A stretch of 64,000 nucleotides of DNA, taken from NCBI GenBank assembly GCA_007570785.1, contig ML664157.1:5789424-5853423 (forward strand), given 5' to 3'. The position numbers and the translations under genes were made by a program. A model generated the notes under the pieces. The model ran no database searches, was not told where the DNA came from, and was given only the letters and a program-made list of their open reading frames with translations. Source of the stretch: Antilocapra americana. Lineage: Eukaryota > Chordata > Mammalia > Artiodactyla > Antilocapridae. Shown piece by piece: positions 25,553 to 37,862 of this stretch (position 1 is the stretch's first letter; each line of letters begins with the position of its first letter).

Positions 25553-25599
25553 TTATTATTCTTGCTTTTAAGGGAAGAGACTGACAACAACTCTACAGA
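25553..25599 (+). other. 47-bp exact copy of 9457-9503, at the contig edge
   Basis: This stretch matches 9457-9503 at every base and then runs straight into Ns. It is not L1 sequence. See findings. Confidence 0.9.
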
Positions 25600-25999
25600 N
25601 NNNNNNNNNNNNNNNNNNNNNNNNNNNNNNNNNNNNNNNNNNNNNNNNNNNNNNNNNNNNNNNNNNNNNNNNNNNNNNNNNNNNNNNNNNNNNNNNNNNN
25701 NNNNNNNNNNNNNNNNNNNNNNNNNNNNNNNNNNNNNNNNNNNNNNNNNNNNNNNNNNNNNNNNNNNNNNNNNNNNNNNNNNNNNNNNNNNNNNNNNNNN
25801 NNNNNNNNNNNNNNNNNNNNNNNNNNNNNNNNNNNNNNNNNNNNNNNNNNNNNNNNNNNNNNNNNNNNNNNNNNNNNNNNNNNNNNNNNNNNNNNNNNNN
25901 NNNNNNNNNNNNNNNNNNNNNNNNNNNNNNNNNNNNNNNNNNNNNNNNNNNNNNNNNNNNNNNNNNNNNNNNNNNNNNNNNNNNNNNNNNNNNNNNNNN
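25600..25999. other. Assembly gap (400 N)
   Basis: A run of exactly 400 Ns. The round number suggests either an estimated or a placeholder gap size. Confidence 1.
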
Positions 26000-26014
26000 A
26001 TATTATTATAATTA

Positions 26015-26950
26015 ATTATTATTTAACCGATGATCTTGTTAAAATGCAAAATATGATTCAGTAGGTCCGGGGTGACCTGTATTTTGGAATTCTATAGACT
26101 CACTGGTGATGTCCATCCTGAGCTGAAAAGTACACTATCTGTAGAAAAGTATTGATGTTGTACACTTCAGGTTTCTTTCAAGGAGTTGAAATTGTCACTT
26201 GTACTGTTTGTTTGGTTTTAAATGATGCATTGTACCTCTCTAGTGTTTTCTGTAAAGAAGATCTTTTTGCAGGGGTAACATCTGAGCTGAGATGTAAGGA
26301 GTCTACAGAATTCTACTCTATCTTTTGATGCTTTCTTCTTTTATCTAAATAAATTTATGGCATCCTGACCAGGCCTTCATGTGTAAGGTGATCCTTTGGC
26401 ATTTCCTGGAGCTCCACTGGTCTTGGAAAGTGCCAGCACCCCTATTTTAGTCTACTTCAGTTACTTCCTTATCACATTATTCTGTGGTGTCTTTGTGTTT
26501 TGTCTTCTTGGAAGTCTTGGACCTTGTAGTACCTGTTGTCCTTCCAGCTATAAGACTAGTTGATGAAGAGTCTGTGTGTCATGTTCAGTGTCAGTGTTGG
26601 TCAAGGAGCTTTACTGCCTGAAAATCTTCTGCATCATCAGTGAAAAGTGCAGCTATCTTAAAATCAGAAATCCTGGGTTAAAGATTTACATGTAATTAAG
26701 TTTTATACATAGTTCCATAGATATTCTGATGGTGTGAAAGAAGATACCTTCATTATGTTTGTGTCCACTATGAACCATTATTATGCTTCTCATATGTCAA
26801 ATTAATGTTTTCATTAAACTCCTAATTATCTTGAGAATAACACAATTATGTTATAATTTTGTGTTAAATGTAAACATTTTAAAGAAAATCCAGTTTTTAT
26901 AGACAAGTTTGGGCACATCTTCATTTATCAAAATAATAGTGAAAAGTCAA
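26015..26950. other. Unassigned sequence
   Basis: No open frame or repeat that I recognise. An AATAAA hexamer lies near 26347 with no poly-A nearby. Composition around 26090-26660 is less AT-biased than its surroundings. Confidence 0.35.
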
Positions 26951-26954
26951 AATG

Positions 26955-27157
26955 TTAGTTTGCTCAATTGTGTCTGACTCTGCAACCCCATGGACTATAG
27001 CCTGCCAGGCTCTGAAGTGCATGGGCTTCTCCAGGCAAGAATACTGGAGTGCATTGCTTTTTCCTTCTCCAGGGGATCTTCCCAACCCAGGGATTGAACC
27101 CAGGTCTCCTGCATTGCTGGAAGACTCTTTACTTCTGAGCCACCAGGGAAACTCCCA
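26955..27157 (-). mobile_element. Bov-tA SINE
   Basis: Reverse unit: gctcaattgtgtctgactct, gactatagcctgccaggctc, ggggatcttcccaacccagg, then gagccaccagggaaactcc as the complement of the tRNA-like head. Confidence 0.95.
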
Positions 27158-27924
27158 AATATTAGTAGTCTCAATTAAAAGGAAAAGGTTGTGCCTCTCT
27201 CAAGCTCTGAGAGACTTTAATCAAAATGCAGTTATTGTATATTTGTCTTTTATAATATAAACCAACTAATATATCAGTATACCATTTCTACTCTTTATAC
27301 ACTTTGATCTTTACCTTTTCTTTTTCACTGAGATAAATTAAAATTGAACAATTAAAATTATGCTTTGAGAGGGAATTGCTCAGCCATAAATCAAATTCTT
27401 TGTAACTACGAGATAGAAAGTAGCCTGGTAGTTTGAGATAGTACAACAGTACTAAGAGGAAAATATAAGCTCGTGAAATAGACTTAAATGCTTCTAAATC
27501 ACTAAATCTTGCCCAAAGTGGATTCAGTTATTTGATGATGTAAGTGTAAATGAATCAGTAACATTTGGATTTGATTTTTTTAAAGTTGCAGATGATTACT
27601 AAAAAATGGAATGCTGCCTAAAACACATTTTGAATTTTAGTAATAATTTCTAGAGTTATGCCTACGAATTATGCTTATTCCTTTAATGGTCATATTTGGT
27701 AAAGAAAGTTTATTTCCTTAGGTTCTCAGAGTTGTAAACAAAAGGTCACTTTGAGCATAAAGTTAAGGAAAGTAACTTGAAGAGAAAAAAATCCCTGTAT
27801 GTTTATATAAGCAACAAGTCAGCCAATAACTAGTCAAGCAAATTCTATTTTAAAAAATACTATGCCAATTTTTTGATTTAGCAGGTTATTTTTCATGTCA
27901 TTTGTTTTCTTTAAAATGCTATAT
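27158..27924. other. Unassigned sequence
   Basis: AT-rich; nothing I can support. Confidence 0.4.
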
Positions 27925-28007
27925 GGGACCTCCCTGGCAGTCCAGTGGTTAGTACTACACGCTTCCAGTAGATGGAATGAGGGTTTGATTCCTGGTCATG
28001 GAAATCC
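27925..28007 (+). mobile_element. tRNA-Glu-derived SINE (CHR-type), partial
   Basis: gggacctccctggcagtcca, then ggttagtactacacgcttcc and ggtttgattcctggtcatgg match the tRNA-like head of the cetartiodactyl CHR SINEs, including the B-box-like ggtttgattcc. Confidence 0.8.
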
Positions 28008-28755
28008 TATTATATGTGTTTCTTTATAGTTAGTATATAGTCATTATATGAAAGTGTTTATTTTGGAAAGAAGAAAAAGTGATCACATGGATTTTTTACT
28101 GTCATGCAAAGGTAGCAATTTAACATTTTCCTGCTTTTTTTATGCATTTATGCCATTGAGATTCTATAAAGAGATTTTCATTCCGATTATTTTTAGTTAA
28201 TATTTAACAAAAATATTGTTTCACATTGCTAAACTTTGAAATATTTTTAGTGGTTACATAGTACTATATTGCATAGCTGTACTGTGCTTTGCTTTTGCAT
28301 CCCCCTGTTATTGAACTGTTTCCAATTCTGCTATCTTATAAATATGGCTATGATGAAAATTACACACAATACTTTTATTTGTATTTAAAGCCTTCTCTGT
28401 ATTTAATAAGACCAAGAATAACATATAAATTACTTAATCTAAGAATAAAAATATTTGTAAGTCTCTTGATGCAGTCATTTTCACCAAAAATATTGTAATA
28501 ATTTGCATTCATATTAGCAATGGGAATTCTTAGGTCTTCCTCAAAAATAGGCGATATGTTTTACCTCATTTAAAATTTTATCTGCTTATAAATCTATTGA
28601 TCTTAGAACTTTCATTTTTATTTGTGGAGGCTGTAATGAACGCTTCATTATATTCTATTTAATCTCTTATGCTAGAGGATATCCTCAAAGATAAGGAATA
28701 GATTTTGCACTTTATTGACTAAGCTGTGAGGAAGAAAAGATGTATGAACAGAGCA
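28008..28755. other. Probable old LINE sequence, unassigned
   Basis: A stretch near 28245-28350 (gtggttacatagtactatat, gttattgaactgtttccaat) may be a reverse old L1/HAL1 3' end. It is too diverged for a firm call. Confidence 0.35.
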
Positions 28756-29020
28756 TATGTTTATATTTATTTGGGTATTCTTTAATTTCTTTAAATAATG
28801 TTTTATAACTTTTAGAGAACATGGTTTGGACTCCTTTTGGTATCTCATTCCTAAGTATTTCATTCTTTTTCATATTTTTGTACACAGAACTGTTTTCTTA
28901 ATTTTAAATTGTTCATTGCTAGTGTATAAAAATACAATTGATTTTTATATATTCATCTTGCCTACTTATGGTACAGTTCAAAGTGATACTCTGTTTTCAG
29001 TACTTTTATGAAAACTGGAA
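28756..29020 (-). repeat. L1 ORF2 fragment, reverse
   Basis: ttctttaatttctttaaata, then cattcctaagtatttcattc and gttcattgctagtgtataaa follow the reverse complement of the L1 region just after the reverse transcriptase core. Diverged. Confidence 0.65.
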
Positions 29021-29321
29021 GCTGGTTTAAAAGTACTGATCAGACTCAGGATCCATCTCTTTGGCCATTCTGTAGGTGAGGCTGTGTTCTCCCATCAGAA
29101 AACATATGCTGTTTGGTTTTTGCTCTTTTTTGTTGTTAGTAAACATTGATTTTTAGCATCTAAAACTGTTAACCTCAGTTGGGTTTGGAAAAAAGGTGAT
29201 ATTCTAATTGTATTACTTCTTTTTCATTCATTAGCTGTAATGAGTTTAATAAAAAACCCTTTCCTCTTACCTACTCCTAGATTGGCCATTAGTATTTTGT
29301 ATGGGAAAGTCAGAATAAATT

Positions 29322-29662
29322 TTTTATTTAATTTATTTTTGACAGTGCTGGTCTTCATTGCTTCACTGACTTTTTCTCTAGTTGTGGTGAGCAGGAGCTA
29401 CTCTCTAGTTGCTGTGCATGAGCTTCTCATTGCAATGGCTTCTCTTGTTGCAGAGTATGGACCCTAGTGTGTGTGGGATTTAGTGGTTGTGGCATGTGGG
29501 TTCAGTAGTTGCAGCTCCTGGGCTCTAGAGTGCAGGCTCAATAGTTGTGGTGCATGGGTTTAGTTCCTCTGAGGCATGTGGCATATTACCGGCTCAGGGA
29601 TTGAACCCGCGTCTTCTGCATTGGCAGGTGGATTCTTTATCACTGGAGACACCAGGGAAGCC
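29322..29662 (-). mobile_element. CHR-1-like tRNA-Glu SINE, reverse
   Basis: cactgactttttctctagtt, ctagttgctgtgcatgagct, ctcattgcaatggcttctct and the final gagacaccagggaagccc (tRNA-like head complement) are typical of the CHR-1 family shared by ruminants and whales. Flanking 11-mers cagaataaatt (29311-29321) and caggataaatt (29663-29673) look like its target-site duplication. Confidence 0.85.
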
Positions 29663-29673
29663 CAGGATAAATT

Positions 29674-30489
29674 CTTGATCCTTTCCCTTACATACAGTTT
29701 TCAAGATGACAAACTGTTTTCACTGTCATTTTTAGAAGATAACTAGTTTATTAATTTACTTTTAAAATATTATTATAAACTTACATATTTAAGCATTTTT
29801 ATAGAATTTAATCCATTACATTTCTTCTCTATATTAAAATTTGAATTGTTCCATATTCGGTCAGTGGGAACCACTTCAAGTTGGCTCCTGCACCCGTCTA
29901 TACAGTAGCAAAACTATTTTCACTTATATTAGAATTTAAAATAATATAATTAATATTGCTTGGAATCCAAAAATTGTGTGTTTATTTTACCACTTAATAT
30001 TTAATTATTTTATTCAAAAGTGTCTAAATGTATTTTGTGTAACAGACCTCTGATTTAGGAGTGTCTCAAAAATAGTCATATATAGTCTTTGAAAACATGA
30101 CTTTATACATGTACAATAATGTATATGTACAATAATTTATATGTAAAATAATGGAATGTAAAAACAAAGTCTTTTGAGCAGCACAGATGATTCTCATCTA
30201 CAAGGAACATGCTTTTTTTCTTTTTTATGTAAAGTTCTTCTCATGTATTGTTTTCCTGATGTCATTTGATTATTTATGTTCACTTATAGCTCACCAAACT
30301 TCTTTAAGACAATTATTTTTAATTTTTTGTTAGGTAGAAATACCTCTATTTCTTTAGGGCAGTTACTAGGGTTCTATTTTAGTTCCTTTGGTTGTGTCAA
30401 GTTTCCCTGCTTCGTTTTCCTTGTTCCCTTTGTCAGTGTCTATGCATTTGAAGAAGCAGCACTTCATCCAGTCTTTGCAGGGAAAGTCC
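29674..30489. other. Unassigned AT-rich sequence
   Basis: A short local repetition of atgtacaataat-type words near 30110-30140. No gene or named repeat. Confidence 0.4.
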
Positions 30490-30850
30490 TTTACCAGTCA
30501 GTCTAAACAAAGATTCTGTGTGGGTTGGCTGATGAGGTTCACCAGTGTTCAAGGGTCTGCAGCAAAGTCCCTTGCTCATTTCACTCTCCCTTCCACCATG
30601 GGAGATTTGTGGGCCAAAGGGATCTCTCTTGGCATTGCACTCTGATAAGTGATGCAGGTAAAGTGAAGCTACTCTTACTCTTTCCTACTCTTTCCAATCT
30701 TTTTTTTTTTGTTTCAGAGCTCCACTCAGTACTGTTACCTCTCACCTGGAGTCCAGAAATCTCATGAAGGTATTTTATTCTGTGGACAGTTACAGAGTTG
30801 GTGTTACTATATTAGAGCTAGAACTTCCTATCCTACCATCTTCTTGATGT
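30490..30850 (-). repeat. L1 5'-region fragment, reverse
   Basis: The order gtgatgcaggtaaagtgaag, a T-run, ctggagtccagaaatctcat, then cttcctatcctaccatcttc matches the reverse complement of an L1 5' end (the ...AGATGG...AGGAAG... start). It parallels 15790-15970 of the long L1. No 3' part is attached. Confidence 0.6.
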
Positions 30851-31918
30851 TACTCAGAATTTTTTCTGGCACTTCTTTTGGTGGAAGAAAGATACTTTGG
30901 CCCAGGCCTGCCTCAAATACATAGTGGTTCATGAAGTGAAGCAATTTGTTTCCATTTGCACAAGTTCTAATCTGGTAATTAATAACAAATGAGAAAGAAA
31001 ACAATTCTTTTTTCCCATTAAAAATGTTCAGTTGTGTTTTTTTTTTTTGGGTGCCACTTAAAGATTCCTTATTAAAACAAGTCACAATAAGTGTGCTCCT
31101 CTATAGAAAAATCATCCTTGAAAAAACATCTGTGGTTAAGCTCCTAATCTTTCATTTTTCACCCAAGGAATGTTAAGATCCAAAAAATTACCATTAACTG
31201 GTGATGTGCATACTTTAATTTTTGACAAAACCAAGGCTACTTTGAATGATTTGTTGAAGCTACTAGGCATATTTTTATAGTAAAGTATATACTTGTGGTG
31301 TTTTAGGATGGAATCAAAATGTATAGGTCATGTCCAACTGTATCAAATTAATTATTATATCCCCTTTTCTCTCCCCCCTCTTTAAACTTAACAGTATTAT
31401 GGGATATTTTAAAGATAAATTATGGCCAGCTAACAAAGTACAGAGTCTGTAAATAGCAATTTTGAAACTTCCACTTTCAAAGTTCTTTTAACCCTTCTTA
31501 AATATATTTGATTATTTCAGTGTATTTCACTTGCTATGATTTTGAAGGACAACCTTATATGATTTTTGGTGCATAAGGATTGTATCAAATGAGTGTTCTT
31601 GATCTTTCCCTTGGTATATTTAAAGCAGATTGTTTTCCTTAACTATTAGCTTGTTAAACAGCAGGATACATATAGACAGTTATATGGAACCTCTGTCTTC
31701 ACCATTTAAAAACAGGAAGAATAGTTAAGAAATTTGGCTTAGGTCACACTTATCTCTTTAGCTCACTGTTTCTTCATCTGCCAAATAAATAGAAACATAA
31801 GCCCACAGTGTTCATTTTGGAAAGAGAAGGTACATTTTATCCAGTAGCTTACATGTGTGATCTCTGTTGGACAAGAAACTAGATTGGATTTCTCCTATCA
31901 AGTCCTTTCTTTTCCATT
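30851..31918. other. Mostly unassigned sequence
   Basis: A possible MIR remnant at about 31740-31800 (cttatctctttagctcactg, ttcttcatctgccaaataaa). Otherwise nothing I can support. Confidence 0.4.
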
Positions 31919-34900
31919 TTGAATGAGCTTACTACCTCCTACAGAGTGGGGAGAGGAGGCAATTTGCATCCTGTGTGCTCATCTTCTCCTGTGAGACTCA
32001 AAAATTACAACTTGTTGCTGAACAACCACCAACAGGAGAATGTTGGATACCACCAAAAAAAGATACCCCATACCCAAGGGCAAAGGAGAAGCCCCAGCAA
32101 GATGATAGGAGGGAACAAACTGCATTCAGAATCAAACCCCATACCCACCAGAGACACTTGGAGGGCTAAAACAAAACTTGTGCACAGCAGGACCCAGAAA
32201 CCCACAGACTGAGCCAGAACTGTGTTTGAATGTCTCCAGCGGAGGTGTGGATCACCAGTGGACTGCTGCAGGGGCTCTGGGTGCAGTTTACCTTGGTACG
32301 GCATAAGCCTTCTTGGAGGAGGTCACCATTAACCTCACCACAGAGCCACCAGAACTTCCACAGGGCTGGGGAAACAGACGTTTGGAGGGCACAAACAAAA
32401 CTCTGTGTGCATCAGGACCTAGGAAAAAGCAGTGACCCCACAAGAGACTGATCCAGACTTGCTCATGAATGTCCAGGAGTCTCTAGGGGAGATGTGGATC
32501 AGTGGTGGCCTGCTGCAGGGTTGGGGGCACTGAGTGCAGCAGTGCATGCTTGGGACAGTTTGAAGGAGGTCATCATTATCTTCATTACCTCCACCACAGT
32601 TTGGCCTCACATCAGACAACTGGGAGGGGACAAACCCCACCCATCAACAGAAAATTGGATTAAAGATTTACTGAGCATGGACCTGCCAATCAGAACAAGA
32701 CCCAGTTGCCACCTCAGTCAGTCTCTCCAATCAGCAAGCTTCCTTATCAGAAGTTTCTTATCCTTCTATATCAGAGGACAGACAGACTGAACAGCACAAT
32801 CACAGAAAACTAACCAATCTGATCACATGGACCACAGCCTTGTCTAACTCAATGTAACTATGAACCATGCTATGTAGGCCACTCAAGATGGACAGGTCAT
32901 GGTGGAGAGTTATGACAAAATGTGGTCCACTGGAAAAGGGAACAGTAAACCACTTCAGTATTCTTGCCTTGAGAACCCCAGGAACAGTATGAAAAGGCTA
33001 AAAGATAGGACATTGAAAGATACACTCCCCAGATTGGTAGGTGCCCAGTATGCTACTGGAGATCAGTGGAGAAATAATTCCAGAAAGAATGAAGAGACGG
33101 AGCCAAAGCAAAAACAACAGCCAGTTGTGGATGTGACTGGTGATGGAAGTAAAGTCCGATGCTATAAAAAGCAATATTTCATAGGAACCTGGAGTGTTAG
33201 GTCCATGAATCAAGGCAAATTGGAAGTGGTCAAACAGGAGATGGCAAGAGTGAACATTGACATTTTAGGAATCAGCGAACTAAACTGAACTGGAATGGGT
33301 GACTTTAACTCAGATGACCATTATATCTACTACTGTGGGCAAGATCCCTTAGAAGAAATGGAGTAGCCATCATAGTCAACAAAAGAGTCCAAAATGCAGT
33401 ATTTGGATGCAATCTAAAAAATGACAGAATGATCTCTGTTCATTTCTGAGGCAAACCATTAAATATCACAGCAATCCAAGTCTATGCCCCAATCAGTAAA
33501 GCTGAAGAAGCTGAAGTTGAATGGTTCTATGAAGACCTACAAGACCTTCTAGAACTAACACCCAAAAAGATGTTCTTTTCACTACAGGGGACTGGAATGC
33601 AAAAGAAGAAAGTCAAGAGATACCTGGAGTAACAGGAAAATTTGGCCTTGGAATACAAAACAACCTGGTCAAAGACTAACAGAATTTTGTGAGAGAACAC
33701 ACTGGTCATAGCAAACAACCTCTTCCAACAACACAAGAGAAGATTCTGCACATGGAAATCACCAGATGGCCAATACTGTAATCAGATTGATTATATTCTT
33801 TGCAGCCAAAGCTGGATAAGCTCTATACAATCAGCAAAAACAAGACTGGGAGCTTACTGTGGCTCAGATCACGAACTCCTTATTGCCAAATTCAGACTGA
33901 AATTGAATAAAGTAAGGAAAACCACTACACATTCATGTATGACCTAAATCAAATACCTTATGATTATATAGTGGAAGTGACAAATAGATTCAAGGGATTA
34001 GATCTGATAGAGTGCCTGAAGAACTATGGACAGAGATTCATGACTTTGTACAGGAGGCAGGGATCAAGACCATTCCCAAGAAAAAGAAATTCAAAAAGGT
34101 AAAATGGTTGTCCAAGGAGGCCTTATAAATAGCTGAAAAAGGAAAAGACACAAAAGGCAAAGGAGAAAAGGAAAGGTATACCCATATTTGAATGCAGAGT
34201 TCCAAAGAATAGCAAGGAGATATAAGAAAGCCTTCCTCAGTGATCAACACAAAGAAATAAAGGAAAACAATAGAATGGGAAAGACTAGAGATGTTTTCAA
34301 GAAAATTAGAGATACCAAGGGAACATGTCATGCAAAGATGGGCTCAATTAAGGACAGAAATGGTATGGACCTAACAGAAGCAGAAGATATTAAGAAGAGG
34401 TGGCAAGAATACACAGAAGAACTGTACAAAAAAGATCTTCATTATCCAGATAACTACAGTGGTGTGATCATTCACCTAGAGCCATACATCCTAGAACATG
34501 AAGTCAAGTGGGCCTTAGAAAGCATCACTACGAACAAAGCTAGTGGAGGTGATGGAATTCCAGTTGAGCTATTTCAAATCCTAAAAGATGATGCTGTGGA
34601 AGTGTTGCACTCAATATGCCAGCAAATTTGGACAACTCAGCAGTGTCCACAGGACTGGAAAAGGTCAGTTTTCATTCCAATCCCAAAGAAAGGCAATGCT
34701 CAAACAAGCACACAATTGCACTCATTTCACATACTAGCAAAGTAATGCTCAAAATTCTCCAAGCCAGGGTTCAAAACAGTACCTGAACCTTGAACTTACA
34801 GATGTTCAAGCTGGATTTAGAAAAGGCAGAGGAGACAGAGATTAAATTGCCAGCATCCATTAGATCATTGAAAAAGCATGAGAGTTCCAGAAAAACATCT

Positions 34901-35997
34901 ACTTATGCTTTATTGACTATGCCAAAGCCTTGACTGTGTGGATCATAACAAACTGTGGAAAATTCTTAAAGAGATGGGAATACCAGTCTACCTGACCTGT
35001 CTCCTGAGAAATCTGTGTGCAGGTCAAGAAGCAACAGTTAGAACTGGGCATGGAACAACAGACTAGTTCCAAATAGGGAAAGGAGTAGGTCAAGGCTGTA
35101 TATATCACCCTGCTTATTTAACTTATATGTAGAGTACAGCATGCAAAATGCTGGACTGGATGAAGCAGAAGCTGGAATCAAGATCGCTGGGAGAAATATC
35201 AGTAACCTCAGATATGCAGATGACACCACCCTTACGGCAGAAAGTGAAGAAGAACTAAAGAGCCTTTTGTTGAAAGTGAAAGAAGAGAGTGAAAAAGTTT
35301 GCTTAAAACTCAGTATTCAGAAAACTAAGATCATGGCATCTAGTCCCATCACTTCATGGCAATTGGATGTGAAATCAGTGGAAACCATGAGAGACTTTAT
35401 TTTTTAGGCTCCGAAATCACTGCAGATGGTGTCTGCAGCAATGAAATTCAAAGATACTTGATCCTTTGAAGAAAAGCTATGACCAACCTAGACAGCATAT
35501 TAAAAAGCAGATGCATTACTTTGCCAGCATAAGTCCATCTAGTCAAAGCTATAGTTTTTCCAGTAGTCATGCATGGATGTGAGAGTTGGATTATAAAGAA
35601 AGCTGAGAACTGAAGAATTGATGTTTTTGAACTTTGGTGTTGGAAAAGTCTCTTGAGAGTCCCTTGGACAGCACAGTGATCAAACTAGTCCATCCTAATG
35701 GAAATCAGTCCTGAATACTCATTGGAAGGACTGATGTTGAAGCTAAAACTCCAATACTTTGGCCAACTGATGTGAAAAACTGACTCATTGGAAAAGACCC
35801 TGATGCTGGGAAAGATTGAAGGCAGGAGGAGAAGGGGACGACAGAGGATGAGATGGTTGAATGGCATCACCAACTCAATGGAAATGTGTTTAAGTAACCT
35901 CTGGGAGTTGGTGATGGATAGGTAGGCCTGTCATGCTACAGTCCATGGGGTCACAAAGAGTTAGACACGACTGAGTGACTAAGCTGAACTGAACTGA
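31919..35997 (+). mobile_element. Nearly full-length BovB (RTE) LINE, inactivated
   Basis: BovB encodes one protein with an apurinic-type endonuclease and a reverse transcriptase, and copies itself by target-primed reverse transcription. Here endonuclease text starts near 33180 (GTWSVRSMNQGKLEVVK) and is stopped at 33286-33288. Middle-region text is open at 34188-34745 (NKASGGDGIPVELFQILKDD). The reverse-transcriptase box YADD is present at 35213-35224. The 3' end is the usual gactgagtgactaagctgaa. Several stops and shifts break the frame, so it cannot make the protein. The part 5' of 32880 contains two ~224-bp tandem units, and I am unsure whether that belongs to the published BovB consensus or is a separate repeat that BovB abuts. 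Confidence 0.85.
32161..32610 (+). repeat. Two ~224-bp diverged tandem units at the BovB 5' side
   Basis: Unit 1 begins gagggctaaaacaaaactt at 32161 and unit 2 begins gagggcacaaacaaaactct at 32385. Both continue through a gtggatca...ctgctgcagggg block. The units are clearly diverged from each other. Confidence 0.7.
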
Positions 35998-36938
35998 TAA
36001 TCCAAATAATAGCCTTTAGCTAAATATTGTTGATACATGTCTAAAAATAAATATGAAGATACAAAATGGTTAAAGGAAGCTTCCAGATAATAAGGAAAAA
36101 AGCAACCAAACAGTTCAAACTAAAATTGATCTTTGATCTACAGGCCACTCTTGACAAGTAGTACTATATTTTTCTGTTATAGATGGCAAAAGTTTCTTAT
36201 AATCAACAAAACTATCTCACTCAAGAGCCTACTGATTTTTGTGTGTATACTTTCCCCATGCTTTGAATATATTTTTAACAAGATTTCACTTCTGAAAATT
36301 AAATTTTCTCATGTATCTTGTTACTCATTGCTGTGCTTGTTTCCAGTCTATATCAAGATTATAGTTGTTTCCTATAACTATTTACTATGTTTAAAACTTC
36401 ATAATATATATTGTCTCCTTTCGAGTGCAACAAATTCAGATCTCAGAACCAGAGTAATAAAACTATCAAGGTGTCTTTTATACTCAGAAGACTAATAGAT
36501 CAACCAACAATCATACATAAGTAACTTTCTCTTTTACTTTACAAAAGGAGGGAAGTTAAAGAGAATTGTCTATGTTTATAAAATCATACCATAATTTTAA
36601 TAGGCTCAACACTACTGTCAAACCTGTCTTGTTTGCCAAGCCCAACAAATAAGAAGAGGTGACAAATCAGAAAGAGCTATTTTTTTCCTACAATAATTAT
36701 AAGCAAAATAAATAGTTTAGTACATTTGTACTTTTTAGGGTGAATAGAAAAGTTGAATTAGTGAACAAAGATAACCACAGTGTGAAAATATCAATAAGTT
36801 GATGATGAAGAGTTAATTTCTAGGCTTAAAATAGCTTGCAATTGATGAAAATTATTAACACACAATTTGAAGATAAATTAAAAGACTCTGGAGACTTGTC
36901 AATGATCTCACTGTCATTAATGTGAATGGTTAAAAATG
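35998..36938. other. Unassigned AT-rich sequence
   Basis: No gene or repeat family recognised. The 120-codon frame at 36133-36495 has no familiar text and is probably a chance frame. Confidence 0.4.
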
Positions 36939-37182
36939 TAGACATATTTCTTTTTCTCTAAGATCTCCATGATTCCTGTCCTGTAAGAAAGTGGCATTCT
37001 TTCCTATCTGATAGTCTGGGAATCTATAAGTCATAAACAGAAACCAAGGAGTATATTGTGACAAATTTCCATATGAGAAAAATATTCTTTGTTCCTCAAT
37101 TGACTTATCATGCCTAAAGAAGATTTTTATTGAAACTATGCAAATAATATAATAAAAAGTCACAGAACACACTAAAGGCATT
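36939..37182 (+). repeat. Left arm of a large inverted repeat
   Basis: This 244-bp stretch reappears as reverse complement at 37863-38110, about nine bases in ten identical by eye, with a few small indels. Shared exact blocks include gacaaatttccatatgagaa and aaaaagtcacagaacacact. It matches no repeat family I know. Confidence 0.9.
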
Positions 37183-37862
37183 CATTAATATGTACTTGTT
37201 CTCAGGGTGATCTTTTACTAAATTGTTAGAATATCAAGTTATTTGAAACTTTAATAGGTGGCTTCTCTGTTCTTATTTTGTTCATTATTATAATAGTCAT
37301 AGTTTCTCAATACTATAATCAAAAAATGATTTTTGCTTTTCATTCACACTTGCCTAAAGTCACCTCCTAAAGAAACACCAAAAAAAAAAAAAATGATGAC
37401 TTCAGTAAAGGAATTGGTCACACATTCTTAACTACTGATTCTATAAAGAACAGCCTTTAGCATGTAGCTCCCAGGAGCAGAAACGTTTTCTAGCATTCCT
37501 GGTATATATGCATATAACCATGTGATAATAGACTTCCCCCAAACTCCAAATCAGACAAATAAGAAGCAATTACTTCAGACTGAATGACTCTAAAGAGAAA
37601 ATTTAATTGTGCTTAATGCACTTTTTTTACTAAATAGGAGAATATTTACTTTTCTTCTTGATCTATCAAACTTAATAGGCTATCATCCTATTACAAATTC
37701 TTTAAATGTAAAATTCTTTAAATGGTTTCTTATTTAAGCCCTTAATATACAAAATAAACATAATTTGAAAAAATTTTAAGAAGATGATTTTGTTTAATTC
37801 ATAGGTACATTATTGGTTCCTGTTGGCAGAACTGCTCAGAATAATGGTTAAATATTAGGCAA
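37183..37862. other. Spacer between the inverted-repeat arms
   Basis: 680 bp of AT-rich DNA with an A-run at about 37380-37393. No open frame that looks coding, and no recognised transposase. Confidence 0.6.

Noticed and set aside
24983..25571. Long open frames on both strands (187 and 147 codons)
   Set aside because: The minus frame is the C-terminus of L1 ORF2 and the plus frame is its shadow. This is mobile-element sequence and not a host gene.
25532..26011. Open frame of 159 codons
   Set aside because: Most of it is the run of Ns in the assembly gap.
34188..34745. 185-codon frame that could look like a host gene
   Set aside because: It is the middle of the BovB protein (NKASGGDGIPVELFQ text), with stops on both sides.
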